A stretch of DNA of 64,000 nucleotides. It comes from Marinobacterium_A aestuariivivens (GTDB lineage Bacteria > Pseudomonadota > Gammaproteobacteria > Pseudomonadales > Balneatricaceae). Shown here in pieces: positions 37,927 to 47,538 of the stretch. Under the pieces are notes generated by a model. The model was not told the DNA's origin, did not search any database, and saw only the letters and a program-made list of their open reading frames with translations. Position numbers and translations under genes: made by a program. The DNA is taken from positions 744,001 through 808,000 of the forward strand of contig NZ_JBHSWE010000001.1 of the NCBI RefSeq assembly GCF_042661465.1. Reading direction: 5' to 3'. How positions within the stretch are numbered: the first letter of the stretch is position 1; the number at the start of each line of letters is the position of its first letter.

Positions 37927-39397
37927 GGAGAGCGGTGCCGGCTTTACTCCTCCGGTATTTCGATCTCGATATGGGTCTTCGGTTTGGTGCAGCAGGTCAG
38001 GATCTCGCCTTCCGGCAGGTCGAGCAGGCTGTCCTGTACCATCTCCACCTCGCCGTCGATCAGCCGCACCTTGCAGCAGCCGCAGTAGCCGCCCCGGCTG
38101 CTGACTATGGAGAGCGGTGCCGGGTTTTACTCTTCCGGCAGCTCGATCTCGATATGGGTCTTCGGTTTGGTGCAGCAGGTCAGGATCTCGCCTTCCGGCA
38201 GGTCGAGCAGGCTGTCCTGTACCATCTCCACCTCGCCGTCGATCAGCCGCACCTTGCAGCAGCCGCAGTAGCCGCCCCGGCTGCTGACTTTGGAGAGCGG
38301 TGCCGGCTTTACTCCTCCGGCAGCTCGATCTCGATATGGGTCTTCGGTTTGGTGCAGCAGGTCAGGATCTCCCCTCCGGCAGGTCGAGCAGGCTGTCCTG
38401 TACCATCTCCACCTCGCCGTCGATCAGCCGCACCTTGCAGCAGCCGCAGTAGCCGCCACGGCTGCTGACTATGGAGAGCGGTGCCGGCCTTACTCTTCCG
38501 GCAGCTCGATCTCGATATGGGTCTTCGGTTTGGTGCAGCAGGTCAGGATCTCCCCTCAGGCAGGTCGAGCAGGCTGTCCTGCACCATCTCCACCTCGCCA
38601 TCGATCAGCCGCACCTTGCAGCAGCCGCAGTAGCCGCCGCGGCTGCTGACTATGGAGAGCGGTGCCGGCTTTACTCCTCCGGCAGCTCGATCTCGATATG
38701 GGTCTTCGGTTTGCAGCAGCAGGTCAGGATCTCGCCTTCCGGCAGGTCGAGCAGGCTGTCCTGCACCATCTCCACCTCGCCGTCGATCAGCCGCACCTTG
38801 CAGCAGCCGCAGTAGCCGCCCCGGCTGCTGACTTTGGAGAGCGGTGCCGGCTTTACTCCTCCGGCAGCTCGATCTCGATATGGGTCTTCGGTTTGGTGCA
38901 GCAGGTCAGGATCTCCCCTCCGGCAGGTCGAGCAGGCTGTCCTGTACCATCTCCACCTCGCCGTCGATCAGCCGCACCTTGCAGCAGCCGCAGTAGCCGC
39001 CCCGGCTGCTGACTATGGAGAGCGGTGCCGGCCTTACTCCTCCGGCAGCTCGATCTCGATATGGGTCTTCGGTTTGGTGCAGCAGGTCAGGATCTCGCCT
39101 TCCGGCAGGTCGAGCAGGCTGTCCTGCACCATCTCCACCTCGCCATCGATCAGCCGCACCTTGCAGCAACCGCAGTAGCCGCCACGGCTGCTGACTATGG
39201 AGAGCGGTGCCGGGTTTTACTCTTCCGGCAGCTCGATCTCGATATGGGTCTTCGGTTTGGTGCAGCAGGTCAGGATCTCCCCTCAGGCAGGTCGAGCAGG
39301 CTGTCCTGCACCATCTCCACCTCGCCATCGATCAGCCGCACCTTGCAGCAACCGCAGTAGCCGCCACGGCTGCTGACTATGGAGAGCGGTGCCGGCT
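37927..39397 (-). repeat. Tandem array: eight extra copies of the ferredoxin 3' half
   Basis: Unit starts (GGAGAGCGGTGCCGG on the plus strand) fall at 37927, 38109, 38292, 38473, 38654, 38836, 39017 and 39199. The ninth, 39381, is the 3' half of the real ferredoxin gene. Unit length is 181-183 bp. Read on the minus strand, each unit encodes about 50 residues from RGGYCGCCKVRLIDG to IEIELPEE and a TAA stop, preceded by about 30 bp that is not in the real gene. No unit has a start codon, and the first cluster cysteine is missing (SS in place of NC). Copies differ at few sites, almost all synonymous. Confidence 0.93.
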
Positions 39398-39663
39398 TTA
39401 CTCCTCCGGCAGCTCGATCTCGATATGGGTCTTCGGTTTGGTGCAGCAGGTCAGGATCTCCCCTCAGGCAGGTCGAGCAGGCTGTCCTGCACCATCTCCA
39501 CCTCGCCATCGATCAGCCGCACCTTGCAGCAACCGCAGTAGCCGCCACGGCAGTTATAAGGTGCCGGCACCTCATTGGCCTCCAGGGTATCGAGCAGCGA
39601 GAACTCGTGCTCGTAGAAGTAGGTGCCGTAGTTGTAGACCTTGATGCGGGGAATCCCGGACAT
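39398..39663 (-). CDS. yfaE: YfaE-like [2Fe-2S] ferredoxin linked to NrdB, one apparent frameshift
   Basis: 88 residues after correction, the size of E. coli YfaE (84). The plant-type cluster motif is NCRGGYCGCC with the last ligand in LTCCTK. YfaE keeps the di-iron tyrosyl-radical cofactor of NrdB reduced and repaired, and it lies directly after nrdB here (61-bp gap). The frame breaks at the G-run near 39467-39471: GAGGGGAG should be GAGGGGGAG, restoring DLPEGEILTCC. The start is MSGIPRIKVYNYG at 39663. Its 3' half is repeated eight times downstream. Confidence 0.87.
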
Positions 39664-39724
39664 GCTGAATTCCTTGTCTGCGGAGCCCGCCACTGTTGCG
39701 GCGGCAGGCCCCTCTCTGAGTGCC

Positions 39725-40855
39725 TTAAAGATCGAAGTCGTCGAAATCGCCGTCGCCAACCTCGTTGTCGATCTGCCCCACCAGGTAGGAGCTGATCTCG
39801 GACTCCTGCGGCGCCACCTGGACGTTGTCGCTGACCAACCAGGCGTTCATCCAGGGCAGCGGGTTCTGCTTGCTCGGGAACAGCTCCTCGAAGCCCAGCG
39901 CCTTCATCCGCACATTGGTGATGTACTCGACGTAGTCGCTGAGGATCTTGGCGTTGAGGCCGATCATCGAGCCGTCGCGGAACAGGTACTGAGCCCAGTC
40001 CTTCTCCTGTTGCGCCGCTTCGGCGAAGATCCGTATCGCCTCTTCCCGGCACTCGCGGGCCACTTCCTTCATTTCCGGGTCGTCGGCACCGGAGGCCATC
40101 AGGTTCAGCATGTGCTGGGTGCCGGTCAGGTGCAGCGCCTCGTCGCGCGCGATCAGCTTGATGATCTTGGCATTGCCCTCCATGATCGCACGCTCGGCAA
40201 AGGCGAAGGAGCAGGCGAAGCTGACATAGAAGCGGATCGCCTCGAGCACGTTCACCGACACCAGCGTCAGATAGAGCTTGCGCTTGAGGTTGCGCAGGCG
40301 GCTGTCGAACACGCGGCCGTTGATTCTGTGCTCACCCTCGCCGTGGGTGACGTACACCTGCACCAGCGCGATGAACTCGTCGTACAGGCGCGTGACCGAC
40401 TCGGCCCGCTTGACGATCTCCTCGTTGGTGACGATCTCGTCGAACACCGTCGACGGCTCGGTAATGATATTGCGGATGATATGGGTGTAGGAACGACTGT
40501 GGATCGTCTCGCTGAACGCCCAGGTCTCGAACCAGGTTTCCAGCTCCGGCAGCGACACCACCGGCAGGAAGGCGATATTGGGCGAGCGCCCCTGCACCGA
40601 GTCCAGCAGCGTCTGATACTTGAGGTTGCTCAGAAAGATGTGCTTCTCGTGGTCCGGCATCCCCATGAAGTCCTTGCGGTCGGTCGACAGGTCGACCTCC
40701 TCGGGACGCCAGAAGAACGACAGCTGTTTTTCGATCAGCTTCTCGAAAATCGGGTACTTCTGCTTGTCGTAACGGGCGACGTTGACACTGCGGCCGAAGA
40801 ACATCGGTTCGCGGGTGGCGTCATGGGTAGAGGTACTGAACGTGGAGTAAGACAT
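39725..40855 (-). CDS. nrdB: Class Ia ribonucleotide reductase beta subunit NrdB
   Basis: 376 residues, the E. coli length, intact. The di-iron ligands lie in the E/H-rich helices (FSETIHSRSYTHI; ARDEALHLTGTQHML). The C-terminal tail that docks into NrdA ends in acidic residues (GDGDFDDFDL), as in E. coli. It houses the tyrosyl radical for ribonucleotide reduction. It is co-transcribed with nrdA upstream and the ferredoxin downstream. Confidence 0.97.
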   Translation of the reverse strand: MSYSTFSTSTHDATREPMFFGRSVNVARYDKQKYPIFEKLIEKQLSFFWRPEEVDLSTDRKDFMGMPDHEKHIFLSNLKYQTLLDSVQGRSPNIAFLPVVSLPELETWFETWAFSETIHSRSYTHIIRNIITEPSTVFDEIVTNEEIVKRAESVTRLYDEFIALVQVYVTHGEGEHRINGRVFDSRLRNLKRKLYLTLVSVNVLEAIRFYVSFACSFAFAERAIMEGNAKIIKLIARDEALHLTGTQHMLNLMASGADDPEMKEVARECREEAIRIFAEAAQQEKDWAQYLFRDGSMIGLNAKILSDYVEYITNVRMKALGFEELFPSKQNPLPWMNAWLVSDNVQVAPQESEISSYLVGQIDNEVGDGDFDDFDL

Positions 40856-40949
40856 CGCTTCCCTAAAAACTCCGCTTAAGAGCGCACAACCGGACAGGCG
40901 GGCACCGCCCTCGACTGGCAGCCCCGCCCGGTATCACTGAAAAGAACGG

Positions 40950-43214
40950 TTACAGCTTGCAGGCGCCGCCTTCACAACCGCCGTCGTCCTGGCCATCGGA
41001 GGCCCCGTCGCGGGTATTGTGGTAGTACAGCGTCTTGACGCCGTATTTGTAGGCGGTCAGCAGATCCTTGAGCAGCTGCTTCATCGGCACCTTGTCGCCC
41101 GGGAACTTGCTCGGGTCGTAGTTGGTGTTGGCCGAAATCGACTGGTCTACGAATTTCTGCATGATTCCGACCAGCTGCAGATAGCCGTCATTGTTCGGAA
41201 TGCTCCAGAGCAGCTCGTAGTGGTTCTTCAGTTCGGTGTATTCCGGCACCACCTGCTTCATGATGCCATCCTTGCTCGCCTTCACCGACACATAGCCACG
41301 CGGCGGCTCGATCCCGTTGGTGGAGTTGGTGATCTGGGAGCTGGTCTCGCAGGGCATCAGCGCGGTCAGAGTGCTGTTGCGCAGCCCGAACTCGCGGATA
41401 TCCTCGCGCAGGGTTTCCCAGAAGTAGTGCAGCGGCTCGTCGCAGAACTCGTCCACCTCGCGCTTGTAGGTGTCGATCGGCAGCAGTCCCTTGGCGTAGG
41501 TGGTCTCGTTGAACTTCGGACAGGCGCCCTGCTCCTTGGCCAGCTGGTTGGAGGCCTTGAGCAGATAGTACTGGATCGCCTCGAAGGTGCGATGCACCAG
41601 GCCGTTGGCCGAGCCGTCGGAGTAGCGCACACCGTGCTTGGCCAGATAATAGGCGAAGTTGGTGACGCCGACACCGAGGGTACGGCGGGCCATGGTGGCG
41701 TTGCGCGCCGCTTCGATCGGGTAGTCCTGGTAGTCCAGCAGGCTGTCGAGGGCACGGACGATCAGGTCGGCCAGATCCTCGAGCTCGTCGAGGTTGTCCA
41801 GCGCACCGAGGTTGAACGCCGACAGGGTGCAGAGCGCGATCTCGCCATTCGGGTCGTTTATGTCGTTCAGCGGCTTGGTCGGCAGCGCAATCTCGAGACA
41901 GAGGTTGGACTGCTTGACCGGCGCCACGGCCGGATCGAACGGGCTATGGGTATTACAGTGGTCGACGTTCTGCACGTAGATGCGGCCGGTGGAGGCACGC
42001 TCGGAGGCCATCAGGCCGAACAGTTCGACCGCCTTGATGGTCTTCTTGCGGATGCTCGGGTCCTGCTCGTACTGCACGTAGAGACGCTCGAACTCGGCCT
42101 GGTCGGCGAAGAAGGCATCATAGAGTCCCGGCACTTCGTGCGGGCTGAACAGGGTGATGTTCTCGCCCTTGATCAGGCGCTGGTACATCAGCTTGTTGAT
42201 CTGTACGCCATAATCGATATGGCGGACGCGGTTTTCCTCGACGCCACGGTTGTTCTTGAGTACCAGCAGCGATTCCACTTCGAGATGCCAGATCGGGTAG
42301 AACAGCGTCGCCGCCCCACCGCGCACGCCGCCCTGGGAGCAGGACTTCACGGCGGTCTGGAAGTGCTTGTAGAACGGGATGCAGCCGGTATGGAAAGCCT
42401 CGCCGTTACGGATCGGGCTGCCAATGGCGCGGATCTTGCCGGCATTGATGCCGATGCCGGCACGCTGCGACACGTACTTGACGATAGCGCCGGCCGTCGC
42501 ATTGATCGAATCGAGGCTGTCGTCGCATTCGATCAGCACACAGGAGCTGAACTGGCGGGTCGGCGTGCGCACACCGGCCATGATCGGTGTCGGCAGCGAC
42601 AGCTTGAAGCTGGAGGTCGCATCGTAGAACCGCTTGACGTATTCGAGACGGCTGTCGCGCGGATAATTGGCGAACAGGCAGGCAGCCACCAGCATGTAGA
42701 GGATCTGCGGGCTCTCGAAGATCTGGCCGGTCACGCGATTCTGTGCCAGGTACTTGCCTTCGAGCTGCTTGACGGCGACGTAGCTAAAGTTCATATCGCG
42801 GTCGTGGGCCAGATAGCTGTTCAGCTCGTCCCAGTCCTGCTCGCTGTAGTCTTCGAGCAGGTGACGGTCATAGCGCCCGGACTCGACCATGCGGGTCACG
42901 TGATCGAACAGGCGTGGCGGCTCGAAACTGCCGAAGGCACGCTTGCGCAGGTGGAAGATCGCCAGGCGCGCCGCCAGGTACTGGTAATCCGGCGCGTTCT
43001 CGGAAATCAGATCGGCCGCGGACTTGATCAGGGTCTCGTGGATATCGGACGTCTTGATGCCGTCGTAGAACTGCAGATGCGCCTTGAGCTCGACCTCGGA
43101 CGGAGACACGTTATCGAGCCCCTGTGCGGCCCAGATAACGACGCGGTGAATCTTCTCCAAATCGATGATTTCGCGTCGACCGTCCCGTTTGGTAACCATC
43201 AAATCTTGCTGCAT
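40950..43214 (-). CDS. nrdA: Class Ia ribonucleotide reductase alpha subunit NrdA
   Basis: 754 residues, intact. The N-terminal ATP-cone (VTKRDGRREIIDLEKIHRVV) gives overall allosteric control. The catalytic barrel has the active-site NLCLEI/LCTLSAFNLG region and PCETSSQITNSTNGIEP. The C-terminal redox pair is CEGGACKL. With NrdB it reduces ribonucleoside diphosphates. Two NrdR-type operators lie about 150-190 bp upstream. Confidence 0.98.
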   Translation of the reverse strand: MQQDLMVTKRDGRREIIDLEKIHRVVIWAAQGLDNVSPSEVELKAHLQFYDGIKTSDIHETLIKSAADLISENAPDYQYLAARLAIFHLRKRAFGSFEPPRLFDHVTRMVESGRYDRHLLEDYSEQDWDELNSYLAHDRDMNFSYVAVKQLEGKYLAQNRVTGQIFESPQILYMLVAACLFANYPRDSRLEYVKRFYDATSSFKLSLPTPIMAGVRTPTRQFSSCVLIECDDSLDSINATAGAIVKYVSQRAGIGINAGKIRAIGSPIRNGEAFHTGCIPFYKHFQTAVKSCSQGGVRGGAATLFYPIWHLEVESLLVLKNNRGVEENRVRHIDYGVQINKLMYQRLIKGENITLFSPHEVPGLYDAFFADQAEFERLYVQYEQDPSIRKKTIKAVELFGLMASERASTGRIYVQNVDHCNTHSPFDPAVAPVKQSNLCLEIALPTKPLNDINDPNGEIALCTLSAFNLGALDNLDELEDLADLIVRALDSLLDYQDYPIEAARNATMARRTLGVGVTNFAYYLAKHGVRYSDGSANGLVHRTFEAIQYYLLKASNQLAKEQGACPKFNETTYAKGLLPIDTYKREVDEFCDEPLHYFWETLREDIREFGLRNSTLTALMPCETSSQITNSTNGIEPPRGYVSVKASKDGIMKQVVPEYTELKNHYELLWSIPNNDGYLQLVGIMQKFVDQSISANTNYDPSKFPGDKVPMKQLLKDLLTAYKYGVKTLYYHNTRDGASDGQDDGGCEGGACKL

Positions 43215-43359
43215 AGCGCCGCCGCCCTACTCCTGGATGCTCTCTTGAATCTGAAGTCCGGTATTGCACGCCGCTCAGCCCCGTACCCTGCCCAGCGGTA
43301 ACCGAAGGCGGACTACAGGCAACGGCAAAGGCTGCTCTAGTGGAATGATCACTGGAACA

Positions 43360-43422
43360 ACACTATATCTTGTGCAAACCGGATGAATGGGCACTAAATA
43401 TAGTTACACCGCGTTTTTTCAA
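43360..43422 (-). promoter_or_regulatory. nrdAB promoter with two NrdR boxes
   Basis: Two 16-bp sites match the NrdR consensus (acaCwATATwGtgt type): ACACTATATCTTGTGC at 43360-43375 and GCACTAAATATAGTTA at 43391-43406. Their starts are 31 bp apart, the three-turn spacing typical of NrdR operators. On the minus strand a -35 TTGAAA (43417-43422) and a -10 TATTTA (43395-43400), spacer 16, overlap the upstream box, so NrdR binding would block the promoter. Confidence 0.87.
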
Positions 43423-43518
43423 TACTTGATTTGCCCCGGCGTTGGGTGTAGCCCCGGCCCTTTTCAGCCTCGAATCCCGATAACCCGGGACCTGCGTCCA
43501 TTCACCGCGCCACACAAA

Positions 43519-43544
43519 TTTTGTAAAAAAATTCCTTTACAAAA
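43519..43544. promoter_or_regulatory. AT-rich inverted repeat downstream of the hydroxylase gene
   Basis: TTTTGTAAA (43519-43527) and TTTACAAAA (43536-43544) are perfect complements separated by 8 bp. It lies 76 bp past the minus-strand hydroxylase stop codon and about 100 bp before the nrdA promoter. It could be an operator or a weak terminator; no regulator family can be assigned. Confidence 0.5.
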
Positions 43545-43619
43545 CCGCCCTTTGAACCATTGCGCCAATGGCGAAAAACCACTGATCAACCGTTGTACAG
43601 AATCGCGCCACCAGCCGAT

Positions 43620-44453
43620 TCATGATGCGCCCCTCCCGGCATCGGAGCGCGGCTGGTCCGACGCCTGGGGTGAAGACTCGAACGGTAGCCAGAGCAGCCG
43701 CGCAAGGCCGAGACGGGACGGCTGCCGATAGTCGGCCAAGCCGATGGTCATGGCCCGGTGACCGGCTTCGGGCTGCGCCCGATAGGTACCGAACAGCCGG
43801 TCCCAGCAGGCGAGGAAGAAACCGAAATTGCTGTTCGTCTCCTGCGCAATGACCGAATGGTGGACCCGGTGCATGTCGGGCGTCACCAGCAGCCTGCGCA
43901 GCTGGCCATCCACAACGGCCGGCAGCCGCAGGTTGGCATGGGTAAAGAGCGCCGCCCCGCTCAGGGTCGCCTCGAACGCCAGCACGACCCAGGGCGAGAT
44001 GCCGAGCGCCGCCACCACCGCGACCTTGTACAGCAGGGACAGCAGAATCTCGAACGGGTGGAAACGAAAGCCCGAACTCAGATCCAGCTCCAGGTCCGTA
44101 TGATGTATCCGGTGCAGCCGCCATAGCAGCGGCACCGCGTGGAAAAGCACATGCTGAAAATAGATCGCCAGGTCCAGCAGCACGAATCCCAGCAGTGCCG
44201 TAAACCAGCCCGGCATTTCGACCAACCTGAACAGCCCCCAGCCATGGCTCTGGGCATAACCGGCCATCAGGAAAGCCGCGGCTCCCAGCGTCAGCCGCTG
44301 GGCCACTACATCGACGAGCAGCAGACCTGCGTTGATCGCCCAGCGCCGGCGCCGGGGCTGGCGACGCAGACGGCGGGGCCATCGGGCCTCCAGCAGCGCA
44401 ACGGCACCGAAGAGGGCGATAAACAGCAACAGGCGAAACAGGATCTCAGACAC
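43620..44453 (-). CDS. Fatty acid hydroxylase / sterol desaturase family membrane protein
   Basis: 277 residues with about four membrane helices. The di-iron histidine motifs are HVLFH, HRIHH and HRVHH, in the order and spacing of the family. These enzymes oxidise lipids such as fatty acids, sterols or carotenoids; the substrate here is unknown. The upstream neighbour on the same strand is a DMT permease. The C-terminal 25 residues are hydrophilic and variable. Confidence 0.88.
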   Translation of the reverse strand: MSEILFRLLLFIALFGAVALLEARWPRRLRRQPRRRRWAINAGLLLVDVVAQRLTLGAAAFLMAGYAQSHGWGLFRLVEMPGWFTALLGFVLLDLAIYFQHVLFHAVPLLWRLHRIHHTDLELDLSSGFRFHPFEILLSLLYKVAVVAALGISPWVVLAFEATLSGAALFTHANLRLPAVVDGQLRRLLVTPDMHRVHHSVIAQETNSNFGFFLACWDRLFGTYRAQPEAGHRAMTIGLADYRQPSRLGLARLLWLPFESSPQASDQPRSDAGRGAS

Positions 44454-44530
44454 GCATTTCCCACCCTGACAGATCGTTCGGTTGCCTGGTTTGCTACAGA
44501 GACAGCGCTGCTGCCACGCCGTTCCCCGAA

Positions 44531-45405
44531 CTAGCGATCCCGCCCGGGTCGCTGCAGCAGCCAGCGCCAGCGGTTGATCAGCAGCGCCAGAAAGATCAGC
44601 GTACAGCCGGCCAGCTGCAGCGCCCCCATGCGTTCATCGAGCCAGAAAACGCCGAGAATCGCTGTCCATACCGGTTCCAGGGTGAGGATAATCGCCGCAT
44701 GACTGGCCGTCGCCATGCCCTGCGCCTTGATCTGAAAAAGAAACGCAGGCTGGTCGCGATCAGGATACTGGCCAGCAGCCAGCCCAGCGCCTGCCAGCCC
44801 GGCGCCTCCCAGGACTCCAGCAGCAGTGAGGCGGCCAGGGCGATCAGTCCGACCACCGTCAGTTGAATCCCGGTCAGCGCCACCGGCGGTATGCTGACGG
44901 CGAAGCGGCTGTTGAGATTGAAATGCACCGCCAGAATCACCGCGGCGGCTACGAAGAAGGCATCGGACGCGCTGAAGCTCAAGCCCCCTCGAGGGACAGG
45001 CAAGCCATGCCGAGGGTCGCGACCAGCACCGCCACCCAGGTACTGGCCGTGGGCTGCTGACGGAAAAACAGCCAGCCCACCACCGGCACCAGCACCACTC
45101 CGAGGCTGCTGATAAAGGCCCCCACCCCCAGGTGGGTGGCGTGAAAGAGCCCCAGGATCCAGCACAGCATCGCCATGCCCATCACCACACCGGTGGCGCC
45201 GGCACGGCGCCAGGCGCCAGGGGAGCCGTCCGAGCTCAGTCCAGCCGACGCTGCTCACCAAAAGGCCGGCGAGCAAAAAACGAACCCCCATAAAGCCCAT
45301 CGGTGGAAACCCCTGCAGCGCCTCATGGGAAAAGATCCAGCCCATGGCCGCCAGCAGGGTGACCAGCAGCAGCAGCAGGTCGGCCTGCAGACTCTTGGTT
45401 GTCAT
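44531..45405 (-). CDS. EamA/DMT-family permease, three apparent frameshifts
   Basis: About 291 residues after correction, with ten membrane helices in two EamA repeats. The second repeat ends AIILTLEPVWTAILGVFWLDERM, the family signature, and the first contains FISSLGVVLVPVVGWLFF. Breaks: G-run 45220-45223 (one base too many or two missing), C-run 44984-44988 and A-run 44735-44739 (each one short). The drug/metabolite exported is unknown. It lies divergent from the RutR-like regulator gene with a 147-bp gap, so that regulator may control it. Confidence 0.8.
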
Positions 45406-45552
45406 TCCGAACCAGTTCCTTCTGTTCTCAATTCATCGCCAAAACCATCCATTCTATGTCACAGACCGACATACCAACAGCCGGGGAGCCCCACAAGCGC
45501 AGCCCCTTCCCGTATAATGCCCCCTTGATTTCGATGATGAGAGTGACCAGGC

Positions 45553-46200
45553 ATGCAGTTCGAAGTGGACGCTCACCGGGCGGACAGGCCCGCCGGCCGC
45601 ATACGGCAACAGAACGAAAAGCTGATCCTGGAGGCCGCCGAGCAGGAATTTGCCCGTCACGGCTTCAAGGGCACCAGCATGCAGCAGGTAGCGGATCGCG
45701 CCGGCCTGCCAAAAGCCAACATCCACTACTACTTCAACAACAAGCTTGGGCTCTATTACGCCGTGCTGGCCAATATCATCGATCTCTGGGACAGCACCTT
45801 CAATGAGCTGAGCGCCGATGACGATCCCGCTGTCGTACTGCCGCGCTATATCGCCACCAAGATCGAGTTTTCGCGCAAGTACCCGCAGGCCTCTCGCGTG
45901 TTCGCGATGGAAATTCTCAGCGGCGGCCCGCATCTGAGTCAGTATTTCCAGCAGGACTACCGCGACTGGTTCCGGTCCCGTGCGGCCGTCTTCGAGCAAT
46001 GGATCGCAGCCGGCAAAATGAAAGCGGTCGACCCTGCCCATCTGATATTCCTGCTCTGGGGCGCGACCCAGCACTATGCCGATTTCGCCGTCCAGATCGA
46101 GGCGGCACTGGGCCAACAAACGCTGGCCCCCGAGGTCTTCGACACGGCCACCGAAACCCTCACGGAGATCATCCTCACGGGCTGCGGCATCCGGCGGTAG
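45553..46200 (+). CDS. TetR-family regulator, RutR-like
   Basis: 215 residues. The N-terminal HTH reads GFKGTSMQQVADRAGLPKANIHYYFNNK. The C-terminal domain shares long stretches with E. coli RutR (YPQASRVFAMEIL; LIFLLWGATQHYADFA). RutR senses uracil and thymine and controls pyrimidine and purine catabolism. Here the purine-salvage genes start 3.7 kb downstream, so control of nucleobase metabolism is plausible but inferred. The ligand may differ. It is divergent from a DMT permease. Confidence 0.85.
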   Translation: MQFEVDAHRADRPAGRIRQQNEKLILEAAEQEFARHGFKGTSMQQVADRAGLPKANIHYYFNNKLGLYYAVLANIIDLWDSTFNELSADDDPAVVLPRYIATKIEFSRKYPQASRVFAMEILSGGPHLSQYFQQDYRDWFRSRAAVFEQWIAAGKMKAVDPAHLIFLLWGATQHYADFAVQIEAALGQQTLAPEVFDTATETLTEIILTGCGIRR

Positions 46201-46281
46201 GAACAGGGAAAGCGGACGACCACCCCGCCTGCATGCTTCGCTGCAGACCAGAAATGGGGGCGGTTTCGGCAGGCCCTGGCA

Positions 46282-47538
46282 TCAGGCGGCGCAGACCACC
46301 CGGTCCCGCCCCTGGTCCTTGGCCAGATAGAGCGCTTCGTCGGCCTCCTTGAGCAACTGCCTGGGATTGCTCTCCATTGACGGCACGAGACTGGCCACCC
46401 CCATGCTGATGGTGACCAGGTCGCTCACTTTCGAAGCACGGTGGGAGATGCCCAGGGCCTTGACCGCTTCACGCATCTGGTCCGCCAGCCTCATCGCATC
46501 CTCCAGAGAGGTTCCAGGCAGCAGCACGGCAAACTCCTCGCCGCCGAACCGGGCCACCGAATCCCCGGCGCGGCGGGCATGCATGTCCAGTTCATGGGCC
46601 ACCGCCTTCAGGCACTCGTCACCGAGCAGGTGACCGTAGTGGTCATTGAAGTCCTTGAAGTAATCGATATCGCAGATAATCAGCGACAGCACCGTTTCGG
46701 TACGCAGGGCACGGCTCCATTCGTCGGCGAGCAGTTCGTCGAAATAGCGCCGGTTGGGGATCTCGGTCAGGCCGTCGATCGACGACAGCTCGTAGAGTTT
46801 TTCGGCGAGCGTCTCGGCACGCTGCTTTTCCACGCGCAGCTGCTTCTCGGTATTGATCCGCCTGACCAGATCCTGACGCAGCTGATCGTTCAGTTTCAGC
46901 ACCCGACGCTGTTCCTTGCGCAGGTCCCGCAGCAACTGCTCGTTGACCATATTGGTCGACATGAAACCCTCGAAGACCTGATAAATCCGAAAGGTCGAGC
47001 GCTGGGTGAAAACGAAGAAGGCGATGCAGATCAGCCCCATCGCCACTTTCTGCGGCAACATCGACACCAGCAGCAAAATCGACAGTGGCAGCAGGGTGAT
47101 CGCGGAAAACAGCAGGTACAGGCTCGGAGAGACCGACGCCGTGCTGGCCACGCTGCCGGCCACCATGCCAGCCAGGCAGACATAGATGAACGCCGCTTCG
47201 GAAAAGGGCAGCGTCAACTCGACGTAGAGGCCGATCGCGGCCCAGCTGATCGCGGCCATCACCACGCTGACGGAATACAGCTGTTGCCAGCGGGCGACAT
47301 CTGGAAGGTCCGCCCGGGCCCGCTGCGCCTCCAGTCGCAGATAGAGACCGAGGCGAAACAGTACGATCAGGCCGGCGGCCAGCAGCCAGACAGGGAAAAA
47401 AGCGTCCTCTGTTCGCCACCAGTAATAGCCGCCTGCACAGAGTGCCACAAAAGCGGTACCGGCCAGGGCGACCGGCGTCTGCTCATGCTGCGCCTCGAGA
47501 AGCCTCCTGCGCAGATAACGAGCATCCAGACGACTCAT
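46282..47538 (-). CDS. Membrane diguanylate cyclase (multi-helix sensor plus GGDEF)
   Basis: 418 residues. About six to seven membrane helices (residues 20-215) precede a coiled-coil linker (LRKEQRRVLKLNDQLRQDL) and a GGDEF domain. The active site is GGEEF and an RxxD inhibitory site (RAGD) lies five residues before it, so c-di-GMP synthesis with product inhibition is expected. The sensor region is of a 7TM/MASE-like type that I cannot name exactly. The start MSRLDARYLRRR at 47538 is chosen over 47700 because the extra residues are not membrane-like or conserved. It is divergent from hmp. Confidence 0.87.
   Translation of the reverse strand: MSRLDARYLRRRLLEAQHEQTPVALAGTAFVALCAGGYYWWRTEDAFFPVWLLAAGLIVLFRLGLYLRLEAQRARADLPDVARWQQLYSVSVVMAAISWAAIGLYVELTLPFSEAAFIYVCLAGMVAGSVASTASVSPSLYLLFSAITLLPLSILLLVSMLPQKVAMGLICIAFFVFTQRSTFRIYQVFEGFMSTNMVNEQLLRDLRKEQRRVLKLNDQLRQDLVRRINTEKQLRVEKQRAETLAEKLYELSSIDGLTEIPNRRYFDELLADEWSRALRTETVLSLIICDIDYFKDFNDHYGHLLGDECLKAVAHELDMHARRAGDSVARFGGEEFAVLLPGTSLEDAMRLADQMREAVKALGISHRASKVSDLVTISMGVASLVPSMESNPRQLLKEADEALYLAKDQGRDRVVCAA

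Noticed and set aside
37927..39560. Tandem array as a CRISPR
   Set aside because: Unit is about 182 bp with no unique spacers; the units are near-identical along their full length and derive from the ferredoxin gene.
37794..39644. Plus-strand and minus-strand open frames of 80-220 codons inside the array
   Set aside because: They follow from the repeated unit in other frames, have Arg/Ser-rich composition and no family similarity.
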